The notes beneath the pieces are model-generated. The model was given only the letters and a program-made list of their open reading frames with translations, had not been told where the DNA came from and searched no databases. From contig NZ_PVEP01000001.1 in NCBI RefSeq assembly GCF_002973535.1, forward strand, positions 620,001 to 684,000: a stretch of DNA of 64,000 nt, in the 5' to 3' direction. The translations under genes were made by a program, and so were the position numbers. This DNA comes from Albidovulum denitrificans. Lineage in GTDB: Bacteria > Pseudomonadota > Alphaproteobacteria > Rhodobacterales > Rhodobacteraceae. Below are positions 51,955 through 60,829 of this stretch, in pieces; positions within the stretch are counted from its first letter, which is position 1; every line of letters starts with the position of its first letter.

Positions 51955-54020
51955 GCGCCGTTCCCCCGATAGATCGCGCCGGTCAGCCAGGCGGGCCAGT
52001 CGCGTTCGAAGAAAGCCCGGCGGTGTTCGTCAAGGGCGCGGTTGGGGCGCGTCGTGACGGCGAAGGCGTCGCCCGACAGGCTTAAGGTGATCTGTTCATC
52101 CCGGTCGCCCGCGCCTTCCTCGCGGAAGCGATAGGCGTCAAGCGGGCCGCTTCGCCCCTCCGGCACCCGGCTGCCCGCCGGATCGCAGATCGCCCGCGCC
52201 CCCCGACTGCCGCCGCCATGGGAGATGTAGAAATCCAGCGCCGTCAGAACCGCCTCGGACACCAGCGCCATCTGCTGCCATTGCACCACCCGGCCCAGTT
52301 CGGCGGCACGGCCCGGCGCGATGCCCTGCCCGCGTATCTCGGCAGTCAAGGCCCGCGCCTCGGTCAGCGCCCCGGTCACGCCGGATGGGGTGCAGAAAAG
52401 ACCCGCCCGCTCGCTCATCCTCGCCTGAACCTCGCGCTTCACATCGTTGATCTTCAAAGCGCTTTTCGGGTTCGCGATGGCGCCGATCCGGGCCACGGCG
52501 CGGGCCAGTTCCGCCACCGGCACCGCCCCGTCAGGCGGCTGCGCACGGCCCGTCGCGGCGATATGCTCCGCCACCCTTGTGCCAAAGACCTGCCCCGCGT
52601 TCAGGGCGGAACCGCCGGGGCGGGTGACGCCATGGGTGCCGGCCGCCTCCCCCACCGCATAAATGCCGGGGCGGGAGGAGCGGCCCCAGATATCGACCGC
52701 GATCCCGCCGTTCATGTGCTGGTTGTTGACGGCGAATTCCAGCGGCTCGGCGGCGATGTCGATCTTGTAGCGGCGGTAAAGCTCGATCGAGAGCGGGTTC
52801 ATGTGCCGCAGCCGGTCGATGGGCCTGTCCTGCACCGCGCCCGCCGTGGTCAGATAGTCGGACACATCGGCATCCAGCCGCGACAGGCTGAAGGGCTGAT
52901 CCCCCGGCACCGGAAGCGGGTTGCGGTTGAAATCCATGAAGACGCGCCGCCCCAGCTCCCCCTCGCGGTAGATCGCCAGATCGACAAGGCTCGACCCGAA
53001 ATCGAGCATCCGGCTGGCATGGAAGGGCCATTGATAGCCCTTGCGGAAGATGTTCGACGCCAGTTCCCGCGTCGTGCGGTAATAGGCGGCCAGGAATGGG
53101 TGTTCCGTCCCCTCCTCATCGACCGAATAGATATGCGGCATGGCCTGCACATAGGTCCCCGACAGGTTCCACGGGAACCCCTCGCGCCTTGTGCCGATGC
53201 CGAACTGGCTTTCGGTCAGGTTGACGAGGTCCAGCCCCGCCTCAAGCGCAAGGCCAAGCGCGCCGAAGCAGCCGTTGGGGAAGACGCTGTCACGGTAAAG
53301 CTCCCCTGGACCACCGGCGGCGAGCACGATCACCGGCGCACGGAAAAGCGCCAGCCCCCAGGGGTTCGCCTCCGCCCGGTCCTTCGCGCGCACGGTCAGG
53401 ATGCCGTCGGGGCCGTCCGTCCCCTCAATGATCCGCACGCCCGTGGTCTGGTTGAAGATCGCCACGCCCAGCCGGATCGCCTCTTCCGCCAGAACCTTGA
53501 CCATCAGGCGCGAGGTGCGCGGCCCGCAGCTTGTGGCGCGGCCGGTTTCGTCATGGTCGGTCTGGTAGCGCAGCGTCCCGCCATAGGCATCCTGCGGCAG
53601 CGGCAGGCCGAGATATTGCAGCGACGCCATGGCGCGGCCCGACCCGACCGCCTCAATATAGGCGGTATCCTCATCCATCGCGCCGCCCGCGCGGATGGCG
53701 CGGGCCATGGCGCGGTAATTGTCGCCCCGGTCGGCGGTGTTGGCGGTGTGCAGCGTCTGCTTGTCCGAGCCGGAGCAGGCCGAGGTTCCGCCCCAGGCGC
53801 TTTGCGTCAGGACCGCAACGTCGATCCCGCGCCGCGTCATCTCAACCGCCGCGCGCAGGCCCGCCGCGCCGCTGCCAAGGACGATGGCGCCAGAGGTATG
53901 GACGGGGATGCGGTGACCCGCGACCTTGACCGCGCCGCCAGGCGCCGGTTCGGGCGGCAGGCGCGGCATGTCGACATCGGTCAGCGCGTCAAGGATGGAC
54001 TGGTCGATGGGGGCGGGCAT
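51951..54020 (-). CDS. FAD-dependent oxidoreductase, succinate dehydrogenase/fumarate reductase flavoprotein family
   Basis: This large flavoprotein of 689 residues has an ADP-binding motif near residue 45 (IVLGSGAAGLRAAVEMTRRG) and the late FAD motif GIYAVGEAAGTHGVTRPGGS. It resembles the flavoprotein subunit of fumarate reductase, aspartate oxidase and adenylylsulfate reductase alpha. There is no signal peptide and no partner Fe-S subunit nearby. The substrate is unknown; its place in the operon suggests oxidation or reduction of an intermediate of the local pathway. Confidence 0.87.
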   Translation of the reverse strand: MPAPIDQSILDALTDVDMPRLPPEPAPGGAVKVAGHRIPVHTSGAIVLGSGAAGLRAAVEMTRRGIDVAVLTQSAWGGTSACSGSDKQTLHTANTADRGDNYRAMARAIRAGGAMDEDTAYIEAVGSGRAMASLQYLGLPLPQDAYGGTLRYQTDHDETGRATSCGPRTSRLMVKVLAEEAIRLGVAIFNQTTGVRIIEGTDGPDGILTVRAKDRAEANPWGLALFRAPVIVLAAGGPGELYRDSVFPNGCFGALGLALEAGLDLVNLTESQFGIGTRREGFPWNLSGTYVQAMPHIYSVDEEGTEHPFLAAYYRTTRELASNIFRKGYQWPFHASRMLDFGSSLVDLAIYREGELGRRVFMDFNRNPLPVPGDQPFSLSRLDADVSDYLTTAGAVQDRPIDRLRHMNPLSIELYRRYKIDIAAEPLEFAVNNQHMNGGIAVDIWGRSSRPGIYAVGEAAGTHGVTRPGGSALNAGQVFGTRVAEHIAATGRAQPPDGAVPVAELARAVARIGAIANPKSALKINDVKREVQARMSERAGLFCTPSGVTGALTEARALTAEIRGQGIAPGRAAELGRVVQWQQMALVSEAVLTALDFYISHGGGSRGARAICDPAGSRVPEGRSGPLDAYRFREEGAGDRDEQITLSLSGDAFAVTTRPNRALDEHRRAFFERDWPAWLTGAIYRGNGA

Positions 54021-54024
54021 GGGT

Positions 54025-55050
54025 CTATCTTTCCTTGGACGGCTGGGCGGCGCTGGACGCCCGGATGACCAGATCGACGGCGGGGCGATCTTCGGCCGGG
54101 GGCGTCACGTCGCCCTCGACCCAGGCGAGGATCGTCGCGGCCACCGCCTGCCCGAACCCGGCAATGTCGCAGCGCACGGAACTGAGCGGCGGCCAGCTTT
54201 GGGCGCAATCCTCGATATCGTCGAAGCCGACGATGCGCAGCCCGCCGGGGCCGACCGGGCGGCCGATCTCGGCGCAACCGGAGAGAAGCCCCAGCGCCAC
54301 CTGATCGTTGAAGCAGAGCGCGGCGTCGACCTCGGGATGATCCTCGGCCAGCCGCCGGGCCATGGCGCGCCCCATGCTGCGGCCCGACCGGCCCGGCAGG
54401 ACAAGGGGCGCCAGCCCCGCGCCCGCCAGCGTCGCGCGATAGCCCGCCAGCCGTTCTTCCGTCACCATCCGGCCCTCCAACCCGCCGACAAAGGCGATGT
54501 TTCGCGCGCCTTCCGCGATCAGGTGTTCGGTCGCAAGACGGCTGCCCGCCGGGTAATCGGGCGCGGCAAAGGGAAAGAGGTCGGTGCGCCCGTCCACCCG
54601 ACGCAACACCTGCATCGCGGGCAGCCCGGCGCGGGCGATGGCGTCAAAGCCCGTCTCCCCCCCGCCATAGGCGGGCGAGACGATCAGGGCGGAAACACCA
54701 TGTTCGATCATCGCCCCGATCACCTGCGCCTGAAGCGCGGGGGTTTCGTCCGTATTGGCCAGCACCGCCGCAAAGCCGCGTTCCGACAGCGCCATCTGAA
54801 GCGAGATGGCGAATTCGGTGAAGAAGGGGTTGCGCAGGTCGTTGATGACAAGGCCGATCAGCCCGGCGCCGGAGCTTCTGAGGTTGGCGGCGGCGCGGTT
54901 ATAGACATAGCCCAACGCCTCCATCGCCGCGCGGACGGCGGCGCGGGTTTCCGCGCGCACCGAAGCGCTGTTTTGCAGGACAAGGCTGACGGTCGATTTC
55001 GACACGCCCGCCGCCCGCGCCACGTCGATGATGGTGGGCCTGCGCTCCAT
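54025..55050 (-). CDS. LacI-family transcriptional regulator
   Basis: This 341-residue repressor has the HTH TIIDVARAAGVSKSTVSLVL and a periplasmic-binding-like ligand domain (LIGLVINDLRNPFFTEFA, ALCFNDQVALGLLSGCAEIG). It is embedded in the operon with four-base gaps on both sides. Two GGAACGTTCC palindromes, symmetric about a central CG as LacI sites usually are, lie at the operon promoter at 63410-63443. Autoregulated repression relieved by a sugar-like inducer is the simplest model. Confidence 0.95.
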   Translation of the reverse strand: MERRPTIIDVARAAGVSKSTVSLVLQNSASVRAETRAAVRAAMEALGYVYNRAAANLRSSGAGLIGLVINDLRNPFFTEFAISLQMALSERGFAAVLANTDETPALQAQVIGAMIEHGVSALIVSPAYGGGETGFDAIARAGLPAMQVLRRVDGRTDLFPFAAPDYPAGSRLATEHLIAEGARNIAFVGGLEGRMVTEERLAGYRATLAGAGLAPLVLPGRSGRSMGRAMARRLAEDHPEVDAALCFNDQVALGLLSGCAEIGRPVGPGGLRIVGFDDIEDCAQSWPPLSSVRCDIAGFGQAVAATILAWVEGDVTPPAEDRPAVDLVIRASSAAQPSKER

Positions 55051-55054
55051 TCCC

Positions 55055-55378
55055 CTACCCTTCGCCCGCCGTCACCGGCAGGTCGAAGACAAGGATACCG
55101 TCCAGCCCGCCGACCGCATTGGCCACCAGCCGCGCGCCCAGCTTGCGGTGCGCCGGGTGGTCCTGATAGGCCGCCAGCGCCGCCCAGTCGGTGAAATCGG
55201 CGGTGAAGCCGTGCATATAGCCCCGCTCGATCTTCTCGGGGCTTTCGGAGCGGCCGGAGCGGATGTTCATCAGCCCCGCCACCTTGCCCTCGATGGCGTG
55301 CAACTCATCGAAGATGTCGGCGACCTCAGCCTCGGGCAGGTCGGGGTTGAAACGGATCAGGACGATGTGGCGGATCAT
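55055..55378 (-). CDS. Dabb (stress-responsive A/B barrel) domain protein
   Basis: This 107-residue single-domain protein begins MIRHIVLIRFNPDLPEAEVA and contains GRSESPEKIERGYMHGFTADFTD, matching Dabb proteins, small dimeric ferredoxin-like barrels of mostly unknown function. I use the ATG at 55378 behind GAAGGGGGC instead of the ATG six codons upstream. It lies between the LacI gene and a GMC oxidoreductase gene and might process a pathway intermediate. Confidence 0.88.
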   Translation of the reverse strand: MIRHIVLIRFNPDLPEAEVADIFDELHAIEGKVAGLMNIRSGRSESPEKIERGYMHGFTADFTDWAALAAYQDHPAHRKLGARLVANAVGGLDGILVFDLPVTAGEG

Positions 55379-55388
55379 GGCGCCCCCT

Positions 55389-56972
55389 TCAGGCATGGTC
55401 TTCGCGGATCATGTCGGCGGCCTTTTCGCCGATCATGATCGCCGCGGCGTTGGTGTTCGACGAAATCACCGTCGGCATGATGGAGTTGTCGACGACGCGC
55501 AACCCGTCGATCCCGTTGAAGCGCAGCCGGATGTCCACGACGGCGCCGTCATCCGGCCCCATGCGGCAGGTGCCGACGCAGTGGTGTGAGGTCTTGGAAT
55601 GCTGGCAGATGAAATCGAAATAGTCGGCCTCGGTCCTGACCTCCGGCCCCGGCAGGCGTTCGGCCTTGATGAAGGGTTTCAGGGGCGCCTGCGCAAGGAT
55701 CTGCTGCGTCAGCTTCAGGCCCGCGATGGACATGGCGCGGTCATGCGGGTCTTGCAGGTAATTCGGGTCGATGAGCGGCGCCTTGGCCGGGTCCGCCGAT
55801 TGCAGCCGGACAGAGCCGCGCGAGCGGGGCCGCAGGTGGCAGGAGTTCAGCGTGACGCCCCCCATCGGCATCGCCGCCACGCCATGTTCGATCCCGGTGC
55901 CAAGGCCAAGGTGGAACTGAAGGTCGGGGGAACGGGCATCGGGGTCGGCATACCAGAAGCCGCCGGTTTCAAAAAGCGAAGAGGCAACCGGCCCCTTGCG
56001 CGTCAGCAGGTATTGCAGCCCGGCAAGCGCGGCCCAGTGCGGTTTGGCGTAGCGGTCATAGCTGTAGGGGCCAGAGAGTTCGCAGATGCAATAAAGGTCA
56101 AGGTGGTCCTGTAGGTTCGCGCCCACGTTCGGCTGGTCAAGGACCGGGGCGATCCCCAGCGCGCGAAGCTCCTCTGCCGGGCCGATGCCGGACAGTTGCA
56201 AGAGGCGGGGGGAACCGATGGCGCCCGAGGACAGGATCACCTCTGTCCCCGCCGCGATGCGGCTGCCATCCATCATCTCGACCCCCGCCGCCCGGCCGCC
56301 TTCGACCAGCAGCCGCCGGATCGGCGCGCGGGTGCGCACGGTCAGGTTCGCCCGGCCCCGGTTCGGCGCCAGATAGGCCATCGCGGCGGACGACCGGCGC
56401 GCGTTGCGCTGCGTCAGTTGGTAATAGCAGACGCCGTCCTGCGCCTCTCCGTTGATATCCATGTTGCGCGGGATGCCAAGCGCTGCCGCCGCCTCGAAAT
56501 ACGCCTCGCAGATCGGCAGTGGCGCGATGGGCTGGCTGACGCCAAGGGGTCCGCCCTTGCCGTGAAAGCGGTTCTCGAACGTGTCGTTATCCTCGGCCTT
56601 GCGGAAATAGGGCAGCACGTCGTCATAGCCCCAGCCGGTGCAGCCCATCTGGCGCCAGTCGTCGTAATCCTGCGCATTGCCGCGCGTGTAGATCTGCGCG
56701 TTGATGGCCGAACCGCCGCCCAGCACCTTCGCCTGCGTATAGCGGAAGACCTTGCCCTTCATGTGCCGCTGCGGAGCGGTGTCCCAGCCCCAGGACCCGA
56801 TGCCCTTGGTCATTTTCGCGAAACCGGCGGGCAGGTGGTAAAGCGGGTTGCCGTCGCCGCCCCCGGCCTCGAGCAGCAGGACCTTGACGGCCGGATCCTC
56901 GCTCAGCCTTGCGGCGACGACCGACCCGGCCGACCCGGCGCCGATGACGATGAAATCGTAACCCTTTTCCAT
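55389..56972 (-). CDS. GMC-family oxidoreductase (choline dehydrogenase-like)
   Basis: This 527-residue FAD enzyme has the N-terminal motif FIVIGAGSAGSVVAARLSED, GMC signature 1 near KVLGGGSAINAQIYTRGN, and the C-terminal catalytic region HHCVGTCRMGPDDGAVVD. It is close to BetA-type alcohol dehydrogenases and oxidises a primary alcohol to an aldehyde. The ATG at 56972 has a GGGGGA site; an ATG at 57011 overlapping the upstream stop is an alternative start. The aldehyde dehydrogenase of this operon could take the product further. Confidence 0.92.
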   Translation of the reverse strand: MEKGYDFIVIGAGSAGSVVAARLSEDPAVKVLLLEAGGGDGNPLYHLPAGFAKMTKGIGSWGWDTAPQRHMKGKVFRYTQAKVLGGGSAINAQIYTRGNAQDYDDWRQMGCTGWGYDDVLPYFRKAEDNDTFENRFHGKGGPLGVSQPIAPLPICEAYFEAAAALGIPRNMDINGEAQDGVCYYQLTQRNARRSSAAMAYLAPNRGRANLTVRTRAPIRRLLVEGGRAAGVEMMDGSRIAAGTEVILSSGAIGSPRLLQLSGIGPAEELRALGIAPVLDQPNVGANLQDHLDLYCICELSGPYSYDRYAKPHWAALAGLQYLLTRKGPVASSLFETGGFWYADPDARSPDLQFHLGLGTGIEHGVAAMPMGGVTLNSCHLRPRSRGSVRLQSADPAKAPLIDPNYLQDPHDRAMSIAGLKLTQQILAQAPLKPFIKAERLPGPEVRTEADYFDFICQHSKTSHHCVGTCRMGPDDGAVVDIRLRFNGIDGLRVVDNSIMPTVISSNTNAAAIMIGEKAADMIREDHA

Positions 56973-57007
56973 GCCGTCCCCCTGACCTGCCTCTCCCGTC
57001 CCTCTGT

Positions 57008-58507
57008 TCATCCCGAAAGCTCCGTCCTGCGGATATGGTCCGCCGCGCGCAGCGACAGGGCCGCGATGGTCAGGGCCGGGTTGACCGCCGCCGAGGTCGG
57101 CAGGACCGAGGCGTCGGAGATGTAAAGGTTCGGGTGATCGTGGCTGCGGCAGAATGTGTCCACCACGCTTGCGCCCGCGTCCGCCCCCATCCGCGCCGTC
57201 CCGCATTGATGCGACGGCGTGCGCCGGTCGAAGGGCTGCGACATCACCACAGGATAGCCCGCCCTGCGCAGCGCCTGTTTCAGCTTTGCCACCAGCGCCT
57301 CATGCGCGGCCCAGTTCGACCGCTTCCAGTCGAGCCGTATCTGCCCGTCCTTCAGCGTGACGCGGCTTTCGGGGTTCGGCAGATCCTCGGACATTGCGTA
57401 AAGATCGACCGACCGCGCGGCGATCCAGCGCGCGGCCCAACCCGGCAGCGGGGATGAGGCCGCAAGGATCGGGCCGGAGATCTTGCCAAGAAGCTGAATA
57501 TTGCCCAGCGGCGCGCCACCCGGCCCGCCGGCCTCATAGAAGTCGTTGATCTGGAATGTTTTCTGATAGACGGAACGGTTCCGCCGCAACGGATGCAGCG
57601 CAAGGACGGCAGAGCAGTTGTGGTTCATGAAATTGCGCCCGACCTGACCGGAGCGGTTGGCCAGCCCGCCCGGCCGCGCCGCGTCGGCCGAGGCGAGAAG
57701 CAGCGCCGCGCTTTGCACCGCGCCTGCGGCAAGGACGACAAGCGGCGCATGCAGGGTCTCGCGCCCTTCCACGCCCTCCACCTCGACCCCGGTGATACGG
57801 CCCGAGGCATCGGCGATCAGCCGCGTGGCCCTTGCCCCGGTGCGCAGCGTCACGTTCGGATGGGACAGCGCCACCGTCAGGCCGACCGTCTCGGCATCCA
57901 TCTTGCCGCCGCGCGTGTTGGGGAAGGCGTCCCATGGGGTGCGCCCCTTGGCCAGCCAGCGGTCGATATCGACGCCAAGCGGCAGCGAGGACGGGTGCAG
58001 CCCGACCGCCGCCAGCCGCCGCCTGAGATCGGCAATGGCGGGTTCGTCCGGCACCGGCGGATGGGGGTAGCGGCCGGAATGGGGCGGTTCGGTCGGGTCC
58101 TCGCCGATCTGGCCGCGCACCTGATAAAACGTCTCGGCCTGCTGATAGAACGGCTCAAGCTCGGCGTAGCTGATGGGCCAGCCGGGCGTGGTGCCGCCCA
58201 TGTGGCGGACCGGCGTGAAATCGGCCTGCCGGTAGCGGGTGAAAACCGCGCCGAAGAATTTCGAATTGCCGCCCGCGTAGTAGTAATTGCCCGGATTGAA
58301 GGGCCGGTCCTGCCCGTCCAGCCACTCCTCCTTCGGGCGGAAATGGCCACGCGCAAAGATCGCGAGGTCATCGCGCGCCTCGGGGCAATCGGCCAGCCGC
58401 CCGCCGCGTTCCAGGATCAGGATGCGCCGCCCGGTGGGCGCCAGCGCCGCCGCCAGCGTCGCGCCCCCCATCCCCGATCCGATGACGATGATGTCGACCC
58501 CGGCCAT
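57008..58507 (-). CDS. GMC-family oxidoreductase (second, distinct subfamily)
   Basis: This 499-residue FAD enzyme begins DIIVIGSGMGGATLAAALAP and has GNYYYAGGNSKFFGAVFTRY and the C-terminal part SHQCGTARMGADAGASVVD. It is more like the sugar/steroid GMC dehydrogenases with GMC_oxred_C than like BetA, and differs clearly from its neighbour at 55389. It may oxidise a ring hydroxyl of a sugar or cyclitol. No signal peptide and no gluconate-dehydrogenase small subunit are seen. Confidence 0.9.
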   Translation of the reverse strand: MAGVDIIVIGSGMGGATLAAALAPTGRRILILERGGRLADCPEARDDLAIFARGHFRPKEEWLDGQDRPFNPGNYYYAGGNSKFFGAVFTRYRQADFTPVRHMGGTTPGWPISYAELEPFYQQAETFYQVRGQIGEDPTEPPHSGRYPHPPVPDEPAIADLRRRLAAVGLHPSSLPLGVDIDRWLAKGRTPWDAFPNTRGGKMDAETVGLTVALSHPNVTLRTGARATRLIADASGRITGVEVEGVEGRETLHAPLVVLAAGAVQSAALLLASADAARPGGLANRSGQVGRNFMNHNCSAVLALHPLRRNRSVYQKTFQINDFYEAGGPGGAPLGNIQLLGKISGPILAASSPLPGWAARWIAARSVDLYAMSEDLPNPESRVTLKDGQIRLDWKRSNWAAHEALVAKLKQALRRAGYPVVMSQPFDRRTPSHQCGTARMGADAGASVVDTFCRSHDHPNLYISDASVLPTSAAVNPALTIAALSLRAADHIRRTELSG

Positions 58508-58513
58508 GGCCCG

Positions 58514-60049
58514 CTACCCACCCGTTCCGGTCCGCACCCAGGGGGCGCGTGTGCGCCCGATGCGCATGACGACCGATTTGACCTCAAGGAACTCGTCGAA
58601 CCCGTATTGGCCGATCTCCCGCCCCTGCCCGGATTGCTTCATCCCGCCAAAGGCGATCTCGGGGAAGCCGTCCATCCAGGTGTTGGTCCAGACCGTCCCG
58701 GCGGCGGCGCGGCGCGCGAAATCAAGGCAGGTATGGACGTTCTCGCTCCACACCCCCGCCGACAGACCATAGCTTGCGTCATTGGTCAGCGCGATGGCCT
58801 CTTCGGCGTCGCGGAAGGTCAGCACGGTCAGGACCGGGCCAAAGACCTCTTCCCGCGCGATGGCCATGTCGGGCGTGACGCCACGGACGATGGTGGGCTG
58901 ATAGAACTGATGCCCGAGGCCCGGCACGCTCAGCGCGCCGCCGCCAAGGCAGACCTCCGCCCCCGCCGCGACCGCGTCCCGCACATAGCCGTCGATCTTG
59001 GCCTGATGCGCGGCGGTCACGATGGCGCCGACCTGCGTGTCGGGGTTCAGCGGGTTGCCAAACGCCACCTGCCGCGACAGCGCCACGACGCGGGCGGTGA
59101 AGGCGTCGGCGATATCCTCATGCACGATGATCCGGCTTGAGGAATTGCAGCACTGGCCGGTGTTGAAATAGACGCCGAAGGTCACCGCGTCGGCGGCGCT
59201 GTCCAGATCGGCGTCGGGGAAGATCACCTGCGGGTTCTTGCCGCCAAGCTCAAGCGCCACCTTCTTCAGCGTCCCGGCCGCAAGCGCGGTGATTTTCTTG
59301 CCCACAGCGGTAGAGCCGGTGAAGGTCACCATGTCCACATCGTCATGCGTCACCATCCGGCTGCCGACCGGGTCGCCATAGCCCAGGACGATGTTGCAGA
59401 CGCCGGGCGGCAGCCCCGCCTGATCCAGCAACTCCGCCAGAAGCGCGGTGGTCGAAGGCGTCATTTCCGACGGTTTCACGACGCAGGTGCAGCCCGCGCC
59501 AAGCGCGAAGGGCAGTTTCTGACCGAGAATCCAGAACGGAAAGTTCCACGGCGTGATGATGGAAACGACCCCGATCGGCTCCTTCAGCACCACGCCCAGC
59601 ATGTCGGGGCCAAGCGTGTTGTGGCTGTCGCCATGGCTGGTGCGGGCGAGCGCGGCGGCATAGCGCCAAAGGTCGGCAGCGCCCCCCACCTCACCCCGCG
59701 CCTGGGTGATGGGCTTGCCGGTTTCCAGCGTCTCGATCAGGGCGAAGCGCTCGACATTCTCCTCGATCAGATCGGCGACGCGCAGAAGGACCGTTGCCCG
59801 ATCCTTGCCGGAGATCCGGCTCCAGCGGCCATCGTCGAAGGCATGACGGGCCGCGGCGATGGCGGCGTCGGCCTCTGCCACGCCGCCCATCGCCGCGCGG
59901 CTGACGGTGACGCCATGGGACGGCGCGATGCGTTCGCAGACCGCGCCATCGGCACTGTCACGCCATGCGCCGTCGATATAGTGGCGCAGGGCCAGCGGTT
60001 CGGCGGGAAGGGCCAGATCGGCCTTGGTGATGATGGTCAGGTCGGTCAT
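58514..60049 (-). CDS. NAD(P)-dependent aldehyde dehydrogenase
   Basis: This 511-residue aldehyde dehydrogenase has general base Glu267 (ALELGGKNPQ) and nucleophile Cys301 in FNTGQCCNSSSRI. The Rossmann cofactor motif TFTGSTAVGKK and ITPWNFPFWILGQKLPFAL are also present. It converts an aldehyde to its acid. It lies six bases before the GMC gene and three bases after the enoyl-CoA hydratase gene, so it is likely to act on the product of a GMC alcohol dehydrogenase. Confidence 0.95.
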   Translation of the reverse strand: MTDLTIITKADLALPAEPLALRHYIDGAWRDSADGAVCERIAPSHGVTVSRAAMGGVAEADAAIAAARHAFDDGRWSRISGKDRATVLLRVADLIEENVERFALIETLETGKPITQARGEVGGAADLWRYAAALARTSHGDSHNTLGPDMLGVVLKEPIGVVSIITPWNFPFWILGQKLPFALGAGCTCVVKPSEMTPSTTALLAELLDQAGLPPGVCNIVLGYGDPVGSRMVTHDDVDMVTFTGSTAVGKKITALAAGTLKKVALELGGKNPQVIFPDADLDSAADAVTFGVYFNTGQCCNSSSRIIVHEDIADAFTARVVALSRQVAFGNPLNPDTQVGAIVTAAHQAKIDGYVRDAVAAGAEVCLGGGALSVPGLGHQFYQPTIVRGVTPDMAIAREEVFGPVLTVLTFRDAEEAIALTNDASYGLSAGVWSENVHTCLDFARRAAAGTVWTNTWMDGFPEIAFGGMKQSGQGREIGQYGFDEFLEVKSVVMRIGRTRAPWVRTGTGG

Positions 60050-60052
60050 GGC

Positions 60053-60829
60053 TCAGGTCCCCGGAAAGTCCGCTTTGCGCTTTTCGCGAAAGGCGGCGAC
60101 GCCCTCGGCACGGTCGTCGCTGGCGGCGATGGCGGCCGATCCCAGCGCCTCGACCATGGCGCCGCGATCCTCGGCCACGGCGGCGTGGATCATGGTCTTG
60201 GTGATCTCCACCGCGCGGGGGGAAAGCGTCGCGGCCTCTTCGGCGATGGCGGTCGCGGTGGCCGACACGTCCTCGGCCACCTCGACGGCAAAGCCCAGCC
60301 CCACCGCCCGCTCCGCCCCGATCCGGCGACCGAAAAGCGCCATTTCCTTCACCGCCGCTTCCGGCAGAAGCCGGCAAAGGCGCTGCGTCCCCGACCAGCC
60401 CGGCACGATCCCCACGCGCGCCTCGGGCAGGGCCAGCGTCGCGCGGGGCGCCATGACGCGGATATCGGCGCAGGCGGCAAGCTCAAGCCCGCCGCCGAAG
60501 GCATGGCCGTTCAGCGCCGCGATGACAGGTTTCGACAGCCGCGCCAGCCGGTCGAAGATCCGATGCCCATCGCGCACCCAGTGGCGGGCGAACTCGGCGG
60601 GCGACAGATCGCCCCAGGCGTTGATGTCGGCCCCGGTGCAAAAGGCGCGATCCCCCTCGCCCGTCAGGATGACCGCGCGGATGGCAGGGTCCTGTTCGAT
60701 GGCGATCAGATGGGTTTCCAGATCGCGCAGCATCGGGATGGTAAAGGCGTTCATCTTGGCCGGGTTTTCCAGCCTCAGCCGGGCGATCCCGCCGGTGATC
60801 TCAAGCGAAACGCGGCTCACTGGTTCCAC
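60053..60829 (-). CDS. Enoyl-CoA hydratase/isomerase family protein
   Basis: This 258-residue crotonase-fold protein carries both glutamates needed for hydratase activity, Glu116 (GGGLELAACADI) and Glu136 (LPEARVGIVPGWSGTQRL), and the oxyanion-hole segment CTGADIN. It would hydrate an enoyl-CoA or catalyse a related lyase step. It overlaps the CoA-transferase gene by 13 bases, so a CoA ester made by that enzyme is the likely substrate. Confidence 0.93.
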   Translation of the reverse strand: MEPVSRVSLEITGGIARLRLENPAKMNAFTIPMLRDLETHLIAIEQDPAIRAVILTGEGDRAFCTGADINAWGDLSPAEFARHWVRDGHRIFDRLARLSKPVIAALNGHAFGGGLELAACADIRVMAPRATLALPEARVGIVPGWSGTQRLCRLLPEAAVKEMALFGRRIGAERAVGLGFAVEVAEDVSATATAIAEEAATLSPRAVEITKTMIHAAVAEDRGAMVEALGSAAIAASDDRAEGVAAFREKRKADFPGT